Assembly (NCBI RefSeq): GCF_000970085.1
Contig: NZ_CP009506.1
Coordinates: forward strand, 1,054,001-1,118,000
Direction: 5' to 3'
Origin: Methanosarcina siciliae T4/M
GTDB taxonomy: Archaea > Halobacteriota > Methanosarcinia > Methanosarcinales > Methanosarcinaceae
DNA length: 64,000 nt
Below are positions 48,069 to 57,120 of this stretch, piece by piece (positions within the stretch are counted from its first letter, which is position 1; each line of letters starts with the position of its first letter). Below the pieces are notes generated by a model. That model saw nothing but the letters and a program-made list of their open reading frames with translations, did no database searches and was not told the DNA's origin. The translations under genes were made by a program, and so were the position numbers.

Positions 48069-48465
48069 TCCATGTTATTTTCTCTATCAATATACTTTCC
48101 AGTTAACTTCTCTATTATTACCGTATCTTCTACGTATTTCTGTTATTATTGTGTCCTTTTTGTTTAGTCTTTTACTTTTTGTTTAGTCTTTTACTATTTC
48201 CTTTCCTCAAATGCAGTAGCAGCATAGAGTCAACACACTCTATATTCCAACAGTCAGTGAAGTTCTCTGACAGTTACTGTGCCTTGAATTAATTGTAAAT
48301 AATTCCTGCGCTGATATTATTGATAACTGCAAACAGGCTTACTGATGGAGATACTGATGGAGATATGCTTCACAGGAAAATATTCATACGGTACAGCCTG
48401 GAAGGATCTCCTGACCTGGAGATGAGAAGGAGAAAAGATCAGCAGTTAACCGGGGAGTAATCATC
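48069..48465. other. Intergenic region upstream of cooS
   Basis: No gene seen. TTTTGTTTAGTCTTTTAC is repeated directly around 48158-48194. CCGGGGAGTAATCATC provides the cooS ribosome site. Confidence 0.4.
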
Positions 48466-50367
48466 ATGGATAAAGAAAGGATTTCCTATCACGAGTCCGT
48501 TCAAAAAATGTATGAGCGGATAAAGAAAGATAATATGACAAATGTATGGGACCGTTATGAGGCTCAGGGAATAGGCGGGGTTCCGGACAGGAGATGTACT
48601 TTCTGTATGGCAGGAGCCCGCTGCGATCTGTGTTCCAATGGCCCCTGCCGTTCGGATGCTGCAAAGGATAAAAGAGGAGTATGCGGAATCACCGCCGACG
48701 GGATGGCAATGCGGATGATGCTTCTCCGAAACGTGATGGGGGCTTCGACCTATCACTACCATACCGACCAGACCATCCGGACTTTAAGAGAAACCGCTAA
48801 GGGCAAAACCCCTTACAGCATCAGAGAACCTGAGAAACTGAGGACATTTGCAGGCAGGCTCGGGATAGAAACCCTCGGAAACGATTCCGAAATTGCCCTT
48901 AACCTGTGCGAATTTGTGGAAAAGGAATTTAACAGGCCTGCATACGAGCCAAGCAGGATTGTTGAGATCCTTGCACCTCCCGAAAGAAAGAAAAGGTGGG
49001 AAGAGCTGGACATATTTCCAGGCGGGATCTACGGGGAGATGATGCTTTCAACAAGCTCCTGTCTGACAAACGTTGACGGGTATTATATGAGCCTGGCCCT
49101 GAAAGCCATGCGTCTTGGGATTGCAATGGCATACCAGAGCCAGATTGTAAACGAATACTGCCAGGATATCCTTTTCGGAATCCCAAAACCTCATACGATG
49201 AGGGTTGATCTCGGGGTGCTCGACCCTGAGTATGTAAACGTACTTCCGAATGGACACGAACCTTTCCTGGGCTTTGCCATGGTCCGGCTTGCAAGAAAGC
49301 CCGAATGGCAGGAAAAAGCAAAAACATCCGGAGCAAAAGGCCTGAGGGTCATTGCCAGCATAGAAACCGGACAGGAAATGATCCAGAGGTGGGAAGAAGA
49401 CGATGTCTTCTACGGTTTTACCGGTAACTGGATTTCTCAGGAGGCGGTGCTTGCAAGCGGGAGTGTGGACCTTTTTGCCGCAGACATGAACTGCTCGCTT
49501 CCGGTAGCCCCTCTCTATGCCGAAAAATACGGGTTCAAACTCATGCCCGTAAGCGAACTCATAGCATTTGAAGGCATCACCGAACGCCTGAACTACAACC
49601 CTGTGGAGGCTGAAAGACAGGCAGCAAAACTCCTGAATATGGCAATCGAAAATTTCAAAAACCGAAAAAGCCCGGGAGAGCCCGTATCAAATCTTCCGGT
49701 AAAAGAAGCGGTCGTCGGTTTTTCAACCGAGAGCATACTTGATGCCCTGGGGGGTACCCTTGACCCGCTCCTTGATGCTATAAAAAGCGGTGCGATTAAG
49801 GGAGTGGTCGGGATGGTCTCCTGCACTACATTAAGGGACTACGGGCAGGATGTGCACAGCGTTGCCGTGGTAAAAGAACTGATCAAAAGGAATATCCTTG
49901 TCCTGTCCATGGGTTGCGGGAACGGGGCTATGCAGGTGGCAGGCCTTTGCAGTCCCGAAGCCAGGGAGTTTGCAGGCGACAGCCTGAAGGCAGTTTGTGA
50001 AGCCCTTGGAGTCCCTCCCGTACTCAGCTACGGGACCTGTACAGATACCGGAAGGCTTGCCGACCTTCTCGGAGCCATCTCCGCAGTCCTAGGAGCCCCT
50101 GTTCCTGACCTCCCGGTTGCTGCCGCAGCTCCCGAATACATGGAACAAAAAGCTACGATCGACGCCATCTTTTCCCTGGCCCTCGGGCTCTACACCTATG
50201 TAAACCCTGTCCCGACCGTAACCGGAGCCCCTGACCTGGTCAAACTGCTTACGGAAGACTGCCGGGATGTTACGGGCGGAGTCCTGAATGTGGAAAAGGA
50301 TGCTGTAAAAGCAGCTGACGGGATAGAGCAACATATCATGGAAAAAAGAAAGAAACTCGGGATTTGA
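48466..50367 (+). CDS. cooS: Anaerobic carbon monoxide dehydrogenase catalytic subunit
   Basis: A 633-residue stand-alone Ni-CO dehydrogenase. Cluster-binding Cys: C44, C47, C53, C56 and C61 in RRCTFCMAGARCDLCSNGPC, and the C-cluster region with MVSCTTLRDYG, SMGCGNGAMQ and SYGTCTDTGR. It oxidises CO to CO2 with a nickel-iron-sulfur cluster and passes electrons to a ferredoxin-type partner. No cooF-type ferredoxin or hydrogenase is next to it, so it may serve CO detoxification or use general ferredoxin. GGGGAG precedes the ATG. A bidirectional hairpin follows the gene. Confidence 0.95.
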   Translation: MDKERISYHESVQKMYERIKKDNMTNVWDRYEAQGIGGVPDRRCTFCMAGARCDLCSNGPCRSDAAKDKRGVCGITADGMAMRMMLLRNVMGASTYHYHTDQTIRTLRETAKGKTPYSIREPEKLRTFAGRLGIETLGNDSEIALNLCEFVEKEFNRPAYEPSRIVEILAPPERKKRWEELDIFPGGIYGEMMLSTSSCLTNVDGYYMSLALKAMRLGIAMAYQSQIVNEYCQDILFGIPKPHTMRVDLGVLDPEYVNVLPNGHEPFLGFAMVRLARKPEWQEKAKTSGAKGLRVIASIETGQEMIQRWEEDDVFYGFTGNWISQEAVLASGSVDLFAADMNCSLPVAPLYAEKYGFKLMPVSELIAFEGITERLNYNPVEAERQAAKLLNMAIENFKNRKSPGEPVSNLPVKEAVVGFSTESILDALGGTLDPLLDAIKSGAIKGVVGMVSCTTLRDYGQDVHSVAVVKELIKRNILVLSMGCGNGAMQVAGLCSPEAREFAGDSLKAVCEALGVPPVLSYGTCTDTGRLADLLGAISAVLGAPVPDLPVAAAAPEYMEQKATIDAIFSLALGLYTYVNPVPTVTGAPDLVKLLTEDCRDVTGGVLNVEKDAVKAADGIEQHIMEKRKKLGI

Positions 50368-50433
50368 AAGCAGGATTTGAGAAAGAAATTAAGAACAGTT
50401 TGAGAGCGGGATTTTAAGAATTGAAGGCCTGAA

Positions 50434-50473
50434 AAAAGAGGTCTTAAAAATAAAGATTTATCCGGCCTCTTTT
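50434..50473. terminator. Bidirectional hairpin between cooS and MBL gene
   Basis: AAAAGAGG (50434-50441) and CCTCTTTT (50466-50473) form an 8-bp stem with A-rich and T-rich sides, located between two convergent genes (cooS on plus and the hydrolase on minus). It can act in both directions. Confidence 0.6.
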
Positions 50474-50527
50474 CACTTGCCTCTCTTCCGTTCTATTTTG
50501 AATCCAGGTGAACCGGAACCTGAAAAA

Positions 50528-51220
50528 TCAAAGCTCTATAGATTCTCCTGGTTCCAGGATAATTACTTTCGTGTCAACTTTCGCTTCCACAGCTTTTCTG
50601 AAAACTTCAGGGTCCTGCCTGATTACATCAAAGGTGTTATAGTGCATCGGCACAACAATCTGGGGCTCAATCAGCTCCACGGCTTTTACGGCTTCCTTTA
50701 CCCCCATAGTAAACCGGTCTCCTATGGGCAACAGAGCAATTTCGGGTTCGTAGAGGTTCCCGATAAGCTGCATGTCCCCGAAAATCCCCGTATCACCGGC
50801 ATGATAAATGGAATGCCCGCCAATACCTATCACAAACCCTGCCGGGCTGCCTCCGTCGAAACTGAAGCAGGAAGCGTCAATTGAGGAAGAATGGAGGGCC
50901 TGAGTCATTGTCAAAGTGACATCTTCGACGTCAATGGTCCCGCCTTTGTTCATGCCCTCGGCAAAGACTCCTTTTGATTTGATATAATTTGCAACCTCAT
51001 GGATCGAGATGATCCGGCAGCCTGTCCGGGCTCCGATCTCGATGGTATCTCCCAGGTGGTCGCGGTGTCCGTGGGTCACGGCTATGATATCAGGATTCAG
51101 CTCTTCGGGAGTGCAGGGAGCTTTCGGGTTTTCGGAAATAAACGGGTCGATCAGTAATTTTTTTTCGGCTTCGAGCAAAAAAGCAGCGTGCCCAAGCCAG
51201 GTTATTTTTAAGTCAGCCAT
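50528..51220 (-). CDS. UPF0173-type metallo-beta-lactamase-fold hydrolase
   Basis: About 230 residues from ATG 51220 (MADLKITWLGHAAFLLEAEK), chosen because the family starts there; GAGG lies ten bases upstream, and 14 extra codons to 51262 do not fit. The zinc-binding motif is THGHRDHLGDT, with further ligands in YHAGDTG (about residue 152) and PMHYNTF. Substrate is unknown. The family is widespread in archaea and bacteria. It is divergent from the DUF2117 gene. Confidence 0.88.
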   Translation of the reverse strand: MADLKITWLGHAAFLLEAEKKLLIDPFISENPKAPCTPEELNPDIIAVTHGHRDHLGDTIEIGARTGCRIISIHEVANYIKSKGVFAEGMNKGGTIDVEDVTLTMTQALHSSSIDASCFSFDGGSPAGFVIGIGGHSIYHAGDTGIFGDMQLIGNLYEPEIALLPIGDRFTMGVKEAVKAVELIEPQIVVPMHYNTFDVIRQDPEVFRKAVEAKVDTKVIILEPGESIEL

Positions 51221-51411
51221 CTCTTTGCCTCTTGTCCTTATCTTTTTGTCAGAACGTAACAATGTGTAATGTAATTTTCTATAATAAACGGATAATTATT
51301 ACACAACACACTGTTCCGACTGATATCAGAAGCACACCTGGAGATGAATACAGGGTAACATTAATATGTGCCCTTAAGTGTAATCAAGTGAGAATGCTTG
51401 AATGTAACCGG

Positions 51412-52578
51412 ATGAAAATGAAGATTGGCCTCGTAATCCACGGCCCCGAAGTAATTGATTCGAAAGAAGCGGAAATAGTCCTGCAAAAACTTTCCTGCCT
51501 TGGTGAAGTAAAAGCAGAACTTGGCGGAGCCATGGGAAAGACAGCCGTCCTTGACGCAGGACTTGAACATGTTATAGACATAAGCCGGCACCTGAAGCCG
51601 AGCGCCTGTATCGAATCCTTTTTTGAAAACTCAGACCTTGTCTGCCTCCTGAACAGAGGAAAAACAGTCGAAACGGGCAAAGTGTTCGGAGCAATGGTCA
51701 CCTCGCACCTCAAAGAGCCTGAAAAGAAATCCCTTATCCAGATCGAAAGCCCAGACTGTGCAGGCGGGAAATTGATCCCCCTCAATAAAAAAGCCGTATC
51801 TCATCTGGAAAAAATCTCCGAAATCTTCGGGCTGCCTGCCGAAACCCCTCTCCCCTTTCAAGATTCGGTTTGCCTGGAAACCTGCCCCCAAACCGGCAAA
51901 ACCCGAACTATCCGCGAAATCTCGGGAGTATTTCCCGGCGAAAACATCCTTGTGAACGGGATCGTGATCGGAAAAGCCTTCTCTTCCGGGGTCAGAATCG
52001 TTGCTGAAAATGGCTTCATTACCGCAATCGAAGGCGGAGAAATAAAGGAACACGGGCTCGAAAAACTCCATAATTACGAAAAAATGGACCCTGTTGACCT
52101 TGCCGGTGCCTGGGTAAAAAGCGGGGAGATCCGGAGAAACAGTTCCTCCCTCCAGGCTGCCCGAAAAGAAAATACCTGCCCACGAAAATCAGTTTATCTT
52201 TCCAGGCCCGGGAGAGGAAAAGTCGTGCTGATAGACCACGCCGCCGAAAATTCCTATGAACTGGCCTCCGGAGCGGAACTTGCAGTCACCGTTGGAGACG
52301 ATACCACAGCCATAGCGGGCGATATCCTCTACCGGCTCGGAATCCCGATCATTGGGATCACTGACGGGGACTGCGATAACGTCACCTGCGAGTCAAAAAT
52401 CTTTCCCGGCTCGGTTGTCCTCAGGCTGATACGAGGGAGCGATGATATCGTAGGCAAAAGAGTAAAGCAGGAACTCCTGAGAGGTCAAAATTCAGCTGTT
52501 TTTGAGAACCTTTTCGCCTTTAAAGAAGATGTGCTGAAACTGGCAGAGCTGTCGATAGAAGATGTTTTTGAATACTAG
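51412..52578 (+). CDS. DUF2117 family archaeal protein
   Basis: About 388 residues. The N-terminus MKMKIGLVIHGPEVIDSKEA and the stretch ELGGAMGKTAVLDAGLEHVI match the DUF2117 family of methanogens. The C-terminal half carries AVTVGDDTTAIAGDILYRLG, IPIIGITDGDCDNVTCESKI, suggesting a nucleotide- or metal-binding fold. Function unknown. The longer frame from 51232 overlaps the divergent hydrolase gene and does not fit the family, so a start at 51412 (or 51394) is preferred. A truncated copy of its 3' part lies at 62940-63072. Confidence 0.8.
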   Translation: MKMKIGLVIHGPEVIDSKEAEIVLQKLSCLGEVKAELGGAMGKTAVLDAGLEHVIDISRHLKPSACIESFFENSDLVCLLNRGKTVETGKVFGAMVTSHLKEPEKKSLIQIESPDCAGGKLIPLNKKAVSHLEKISEIFGLPAETPLPFQDSVCLETCPQTGKTRTIREISGVFPGENILVNGIVIGKAFSSGVRIVAENGFITAIEGGEIKEHGLEKLHNYEKMDPVDLAGAWVKSGEIRRNSSSLQAARKENTCPRKSVYLSRPGRGKVVLIDHAAENSYELASGAELAVTVGDDTTAIAGDILYRLGIPIIGITDGDCDNVTCESKIFPGSVVLRLIRGSDDIVGKRVKQELLRGQNSAVFENLFAFKEDVLKLAELSIEDVFEY

Positions 52579-52661
52579 CATAGCAGACTCCCTTGAAATG
52601 GAACTTATGATTCCCGGGTACCGAATGCAGTTTCGTCTTCTGCAGCAATTTTACGGAAATG

Positions 52662-52678
52662 TCCGCAATGAGTGCGGA
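52662..52678. promoter_or_regulatory. Inverted repeat at the Fic gene start
   Basis: TCCGCA (52662-52667), ATGAG, TGCGGA (52673-52678): perfect 6-bp arms. It overlaps a possible GTG start at 52672 and lies about 75 bases before the likelier start at 52750. It could be an operator for the gene's own winged-helix domain, or a leader hairpin. Confidence 0.4.
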
Positions 52679-52749
52679 AACAAATTCCCGCTAAGTTAAT
52701 AACAAAAGGAGTAACTCTTTTAATAAGGGACGGAAAGGCGGATAAACGG

Positions 52750-53789
52750 ATGTTTCAGCCAAATTTCAAGTACACAAACAAAATCGTGCGCCTGCTTGTA
52801 AGGATCCAGGCTGCCAGGGAAGTCATCATATACAGCCCTCTGATTCCGGCATGGGAAAAACAGCTCCAGCGAGAAGCCCTTATGAAGCAGACCCACCACA
52901 CGACAAGTATCGAGGGAAACCCCCTGACTCTTGAGGAAGTTGAGCTTATTATAGAGGGAAAAGAGGTCCTTGCCCACGAAAAGGACAAAAAGGAAGTCCA
53001 GAATTATGTGGATGTACTGAAATATATCGATTCCTTACCTGAAAACGGACCCATAACCGAAGAGTTTCTCCTGGAAATCCACAGGCTCACGGCAAAAAAT
53101 ATCCTTCCTGATGATTCTGCCGGCAACTACCGGAAAGTGCAGGTCGTTGTCGGAGACCCGAAAACCGGGAAAGTCACCATACCCCTCCGGGACCTGCTGA
53201 AGTCCCTGCCCTGGCAAAAGCCCTTGTCGAGTGGCTTAACAGCGAAGATGCCCTTGACCTCATGCCCGCCGTGCAGGCAGGAGTTGCTCACCAGGAACTT
53301 GCCAGAATACACCCCTTCGTTGACGGAAACGGGAGAACCGCGAGAGCTCTTGCCACCCTGATCCTGACAAAGAGAGGCTTTGACACCAAGCGTTTTTTCG
53401 CTCTTGAGGAGCACTACAACAAAGACATGCCCTCTTATTACTCCGCCCTTTCAAGTGTGGATGCCGGGGACAGAGATTTGACCGAATGGCTCGAATATTT
53501 CCTTTTCGGCATTGCCGTGGAAATCTCAAAAGTCGAAAAAACGTTTCTGAAGCTGAGCAGCGACCGTTCGATGAAAGAGAAATTCGGACAGATAGGGTTG
53601 AGCAGTCGGCAGATAAAGGCGATTGAATATTTAAAAGAAAATGGTAAGATCACAAGCAATGAGTATCAGGAAATATGTGATGTCAGTCAGTCCACTGCAA
53701 ATCGTGACATCCAGGATATGCTTGACAAAAAACTCCTGAAACAAAATGGGAAAATCGGTCAGCAGGTAATTTACGTGCTCAATTTCTGA
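52750..53789 (+). pseudogene. Fic-family protein with a frameshift
   Basis: A Fic (AMP-transferase-type) protein. The N-terminal region (MFQPNFKYTNKIVRLLVRIQ; HHTTSIEGNPLTLEEVELII with the inhibitory-helix-like [ST]xEGN motif) runs in one frame to about 53175. The catalytic Fic loop, HPFVDGNGRTAR, is in another frame from about 53180 to 53789, followed by a C-terminal winged helix (KENGKITSNEYQEICDVSQS, TANRDIQDML). One missing base near 53177 (ACC-ATACC for an expected ACC-TATACC, giving VTYTPPGPAEVP) explains the split. Either a pseudogene or one sequencing error. An in-frame GTG at 52672 offers a longer start. Confidence 0.8.
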
Positions 53790-53805
53790 TTGGGGACCAT
53801 TCAGA

Positions 53806-53860
53806 AGCTATTCAAAAGCTATTCAAAAGCTATTCAAAAGCTATTCAAAAGCTATTGATT
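53806..53860. repeat. 11-bp tandem repeat, five copies
   Basis: AGCTATTCAAA repeated at 53806, 53817, 53828, 53839 and 53850 (the last ending AGCTATTG). It lies between the Fic gene and the orphan nucleotidyltransferase and suggests replication slippage. Confidence 0.85.
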
Positions 53861-53892
53861 ATACATAGCATTTGAGCAATCTTTGTATTTGT

Positions 53893-54189
53893 TCATTCAG
53901 AGATCACTCTGGCTTCTTTTTTAATTTCATCAATCATGTAAGGACTCATCGATTTCTCAGTAAGCAAGTCGACTTTTATACCCAGATAGTCAGAAAGCTC
54001 CAGTTCTATATTCACCAGAGTGAGCAGGCTTTTCCGTTCGGCAAACTCGACCAGGATGTCGATGTCGCTTTCTGGTTTCTCTTCTCCCCTAACGTAAGAC
54101 CCAAAAACAGATACTTTACTTGCCCCATATTGTTTTAAAAAGGACAAAATTTTGCGAAATAGATCTTCCCTTTTTTCTACAGTGTGCAT
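53893..54189 (-). CDS. MNT-type nucleotidyltransferase (orphan antitoxin)
   Basis: A 98-residue minimal nucleotidyltransferase. The GSYVRGEEKPESDIDILVEF motif with G30-S31 and D42-x-D44 is intact; MNT proteins neutralise HEPN toxins by adding nucleotides. It is about 90% like the MNT at 63425-63721. There the TGA overlaps the ATG of the HEPN gene; here the same overlap exists (ATG at 53894-53896), but only a 14-codon frame follows, so the HEPN partner has been deleted. The neighbour is a Fic-family gene on the other strand. Confidence 0.85.
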   Translation of the reverse strand: MHTVEKREDLFRKILSFLKQYGASKVSVFGSYVRGEEKPESDIDILVEFAERKSLLTLVNIELELSDYLGIKVDLLTEKSMSPYMIDEIKKEARVISE

Positions 54190-54240
54190 GTTGATATATC
54201 TCGTTTTTTTCTAGATATTTCTGACCCATAAAACGTCATT

Positions 54241-54300
54241 CGCTGTTTTATGTCGTTCTTGCCACGCTCGACGAAGGAGAGGGTCTGACAACAAATATCC
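54241..54300. repeat. Fragment of the dispersed repeat
   Basis: CGCTCGACGAAGGAGAGGGTC near 54268-54288 matches the second conserved block of the dispersed repeat at 22573-22592, 57355 and 63956. No GCAGAG hairpin precedes it here; it lies upstream of the orphan MNT gene. Confidence 0.55.
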
Positions 54301-54358
54301 CTAAACCAAGAAAAAATCAAAGAGATACAGAATTAAAAATTATCAATATAATGGTCCA

Positions 54359-54854
54359 TTATATAGATCCGATTGAATTACTTCTTTTATCCAGTCCGTA
54401 TTTTATTAAGATTGATCTAACCAAGTCTAAAAACCATTTAGGTGCCTTAGGAGAAACAAATATTTTTTCAATTAATATATCTAGAGAAACCGGAACGTAA
54501 ATTTCATTTGTTATTTCGTTTTTCTTCATTACGAACAAAAACGATGGCCCAAATTTCATTTTCGTATTCAAAACTTCGTCTTTTGTACATGAAAGGCTTG
54601 TATATGTATAATTTATTTCCCCAGGGTATTGAATCCTCGTTATAATTAAGATACTCTACCTTCCCGATCACAACATCAGGCTCATCTTCAAAAAAGCATT
54701 CTTTTAAATTCTTGAAAGTTGATTGGATGGCAATTCCATTTTCAAGATCCGAATATAGTTTCCACATTGCTGCAGATTCATAATCATTTTCATGCCAACA
54801 GCATATACAGAAATTTCCTAAACCGAATTCACAGACATATAAAATGTCAATCAC
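54359..54854 (-). pseudogene. DUF2971-family protein fragment, frameshifted
   Basis: The frame 54504-54854 contains FCICCWHENDYESAAMWKLY, SDLENGIAIQSTFKNLKECF and YKRRSFEYENEIWAIVFV, the C-terminal core of DUF2971 proteins. The end is displaced by a frameshift near 54530-54540 into the frame 54359-54571 (MKKNEITNEIYVPVSLDILI, EKIFVSPKAPKWFLDLVRSI, LIKYGLDK). The N-terminal part of the family is missing as well. Function of the family unknown; often linked to defence or mobile regions. Confidence 0.7.
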
Positions 54855-54904
54855 TTACGAACATGAAACAAAATTTTAAGTATCAATAATACCTATATTT
54901 ATAT

Positions 54905-55249
54905 ATGCCGGGAAAAGTTGTTGGAAAAGTTGTTGAGGGCGTATCATCGTCTACAAGAGTAAAGGCCAGAAAACAAATCGACGACGCTTTGGATATATTG
55001 ATTGAGGCAGGCAATGACTGCGGATGCGTTAAGGACCAGGGATGCTGCCAGGATAAAGGGTGTTGCAGAGAAGGAAAATGCCCGGCCGAAATGCCTGGAC
55101 TAGAAATGCCTGAATTATGGGGATGCGCTGGTGATAGCTTCTCAATAAATATTAGAGATCATCAGGAACTCATCAAAGAATATATAGTAGAAAATAAAAA
55201 GTCTGTTGTAAAATACTTTAAAGAAAAAGGCGTGAATTTAGAACAGTGA
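54905..55249 (+). CDS. Cys-rich small protein, possible RiPP precursor
   Basis: A 114-residue protein with a helical N-terminal part (KARKQIDDALDILIEAGND), a compact Cys-rich centre with C39, C41, C47, C48, C53, C54 and C59 (CGCVKDQGCCQDKGCC), a further WGC (C74) and a helical C-terminal tail. The regular C-x5-CC-x4-CC-x4-C spacing is not a known metal-binding motif I can name. The next gene on this strand, 289 bases downstream, is a radical SAM/SPASM protein of the type that crosslinks Cys-rich peptides. A precursor role is an inference; it could instead be a metal-binding protein. Confidence 0.6.
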   Translation: MPGKVVGKVVEGVSSSTRVKARKQIDDALDILIEAGNDCGCVKDQGCCQDKGCCREGKCPAEMPGLEMPELWGCAGDSFSINIRDHQELIKEYIVENKKSVVKYFKEKGVNLEQ

Positions 55250-55537
55250 ATTGTGTTGTTCGCGATATAACTTTTTGGCTCTCCAAGTGGGGTAATTGCA
55301 ATCGTTTTCTAAAATTATAATTATTTTCTAAATATGAGTGCAATACTTAGAATGTTTGAGTACATTTAATTATTAAATGCATTTGTTTGGAAAATGACAT
55401 CCAAGACGGATGTTTGTCTATTCTGGATGGTCACTTTTCAACCGGGGAATTATTTTCATCCCACTCAAAACAGCAAAGAGCCAGATTTGTTAATTTTCTT
55501 TTCGATAAAAACATAGCTATGCGAAGTGGGATAAATC
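55250..55537. other. Gap between Cys-rich gene and radical SAM gene
   Basis: A 40-codon frame at 55394-55516 (MTSKTDVCLFWMVTFQPGNY) lacks a ribosome site. No other gene seen. It is AT-rich, so the radical SAM gene may have its own promoter. Confidence 0.35.
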
Positions 55538-56878
55538 ATGATTATATTCAAAAATGAACAATATCTTCCCTGTTCGATACCTGAAATTTCATACACGTAT
55601 GAAAGAAAAGTAATATCTGATAAAGAAGCTCCGCTCTATTTAAGAGAAGATTTATTCGTTTATCCTATGAATGCAGGGTTTATTGTTGAGAATAATAATG
55701 GTCAATTCCTGACGGATTCTATTGGTCTTCTACAGCTAATTCGTGGAAAAAGTGTGAATGATCTCTGCCATAATGAGAAAGATTTAGAAGAGATTGAACA
55801 ATATTATCGCTATGGTTTAATAGGATACGAAAAAAACACAACTGCTAAATTAGTGATCCCGGAAGTAAGTCAAAAATATTTTGATTTTTATGAGAGTTCA
55901 CAGACTACATGGTTTTGCCATATTCCGTTAAAAATTGAACTTGACATAACAAAAAAATGCAATTTTCATTGTAAACACTGCTCAAGGGAAGCTTCTCCGA
56001 CAACAACTGAAGGTGAAATGTCTCTTCAGAATTATGTTGATGTCATCCAGCAGGCTGGTAAAATAGGAATTCCTGAATTCTCATTCATGGGAGGAGAGCC
56101 AACCTGTAATCCATCGTTTATTGAATTAGCTACTATTGCAAGAATGTCAGGAATTCGTACTCTGTCCACAAGTACGAATGGTTGGCTAATAAATGAAGAA
56201 TTGGCAAAAAAAATTGCGATTTTATTTGATTCGGTGCAGGTAAGTATACATGGAGCCGATAGTGAAATCCATGACGCTATTGTTGGCCGGCCAGGAGCAT
56301 TTTCCCAAGCATGTAAAGCAATAGAATTGCTCAAGAAACATAATGTTTCTTCATTAAACATTTCATGTACGGTTATGAATGAAAATGCCCACCAGATGGA
56401 GTCAATGATCCAGCTTGCAAGAGATTTGCAGGTAGAATCAATTCGTTTTCTCGTTTTATTCTCTAAAGGAAGGGGTACCCAACTCAGTCAATGGAAAAAA
56501 GAGGAAAAAACGGAAATGGCAAATAATCTTAAAACCTTAAGCGATAAAAATATAAATAACTTAAAAGTTGAAAGCGGGGGTTTTCCTCCCTACTACAAAA
56601 TAGGGAATAACGCAGCAATATACGGCTGTCCAGCAGGAAGATCTCTGATGTATATCAGTGCAGATGGAGACGTGCGAGCTTGCGGTAACCTGGACCACAC
56701 AATCGGTAATATCCGCGATATGAAAATCATGGACCTATGGCATAGCGATACGATGATTTCATTACGGAAAAAGCCCGCTTGCGATTGCCCATATACGGAT
56801 ATATGTGCCGGAGGGTGTCTTGCAAATGAGTATTGGAGTAAAATGTTCAACATTAATATAACTCCAATAATGACGTAA
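55538..56878 (+). CDS. Radical SAM/SPASM protein with N-terminal PqqD-like region
   Basis: A 446-residue enzyme. Residues 30-97 resemble a PqqD-like peptide-recognition domain (REDLFVYPMNAGFIVENNNG, LLQLIRGKSVNDL). The radical SAM core starts with C141, C145, C148 (CNFHCKHC) and continues with FSFMGGEPTCNP and QVSIHGADSEIHDAIVGRPG. The C-terminal SPASM region has Cys for extra [4Fe-4S] clusters (YGCPAGRSLMYISADGDVRA, CGNLDHT, CDCPYTDICAGGCLA). Such fusions modify ribosomally made peptides, for example by thioether or carbon crosslinks. A Cys-rich small protein is encoded just upstream, and no other peptide gene is close. Confidence 0.88.
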   Translation: MIIFKNEQYLPCSIPEISYTYERKVISDKEAPLYLREDLFVYPMNAGFIVENNNGQFLTDSIGLLQLIRGKSVNDLCHNEKDLEEIEQYYRYGLIGYEKNTTAKLVIPEVSQKYFDFYESSQTTWFCHIPLKIELDITKKCNFHCKHCSREASPTTTEGEMSLQNYVDVIQQAGKIGIPEFSFMGGEPTCNPSFIELATIARMSGIRTLSTSTNGWLINEELAKKIAILFDSVQVSIHGADSEIHDAIVGRPGAFSQACKAIELLKKHNVSSLNISCTVMNENAHQMESMIQLARDLQVESIRFLVLFSKGRGTQLSQWKKEEKTEMANNLKTLSDKNINNLKVESGGFPPYYKIGNNAAIYGCPAGRSLMYISADGDVRACGNLDHTIGNIRDMKIMDLWHSDTMISLRKKPACDCPYTDICAGGCLANEYWSKMFNINITPIMT

Positions 56879-57120
56879 TCTCGGACTTATTAATTTCTCG
56901 ATATCCTGTCGTGACTTGAGAACAGATTTCTATAAACAAACCATACTCGATATATACTCGATATATTATTCAACGAATAGTGTAGGATAAAGAGATCCGA
57001 TAATGAAGTTGATAAACTGCTTATGGTTAAAACTGCTTATCACACTTTAGACTTCATTTTCGGAAGGTACTGATTGATACTCAAAAGCTTCGGCATCCTA
57101 ATTGCGATTCGGAAGCTTGC
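56879..57120. other. Intergenic region after radical SAM gene
   Basis: No gene seen. A dispersed hairpin repeat begins near 57121. Confidence 0.4.
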
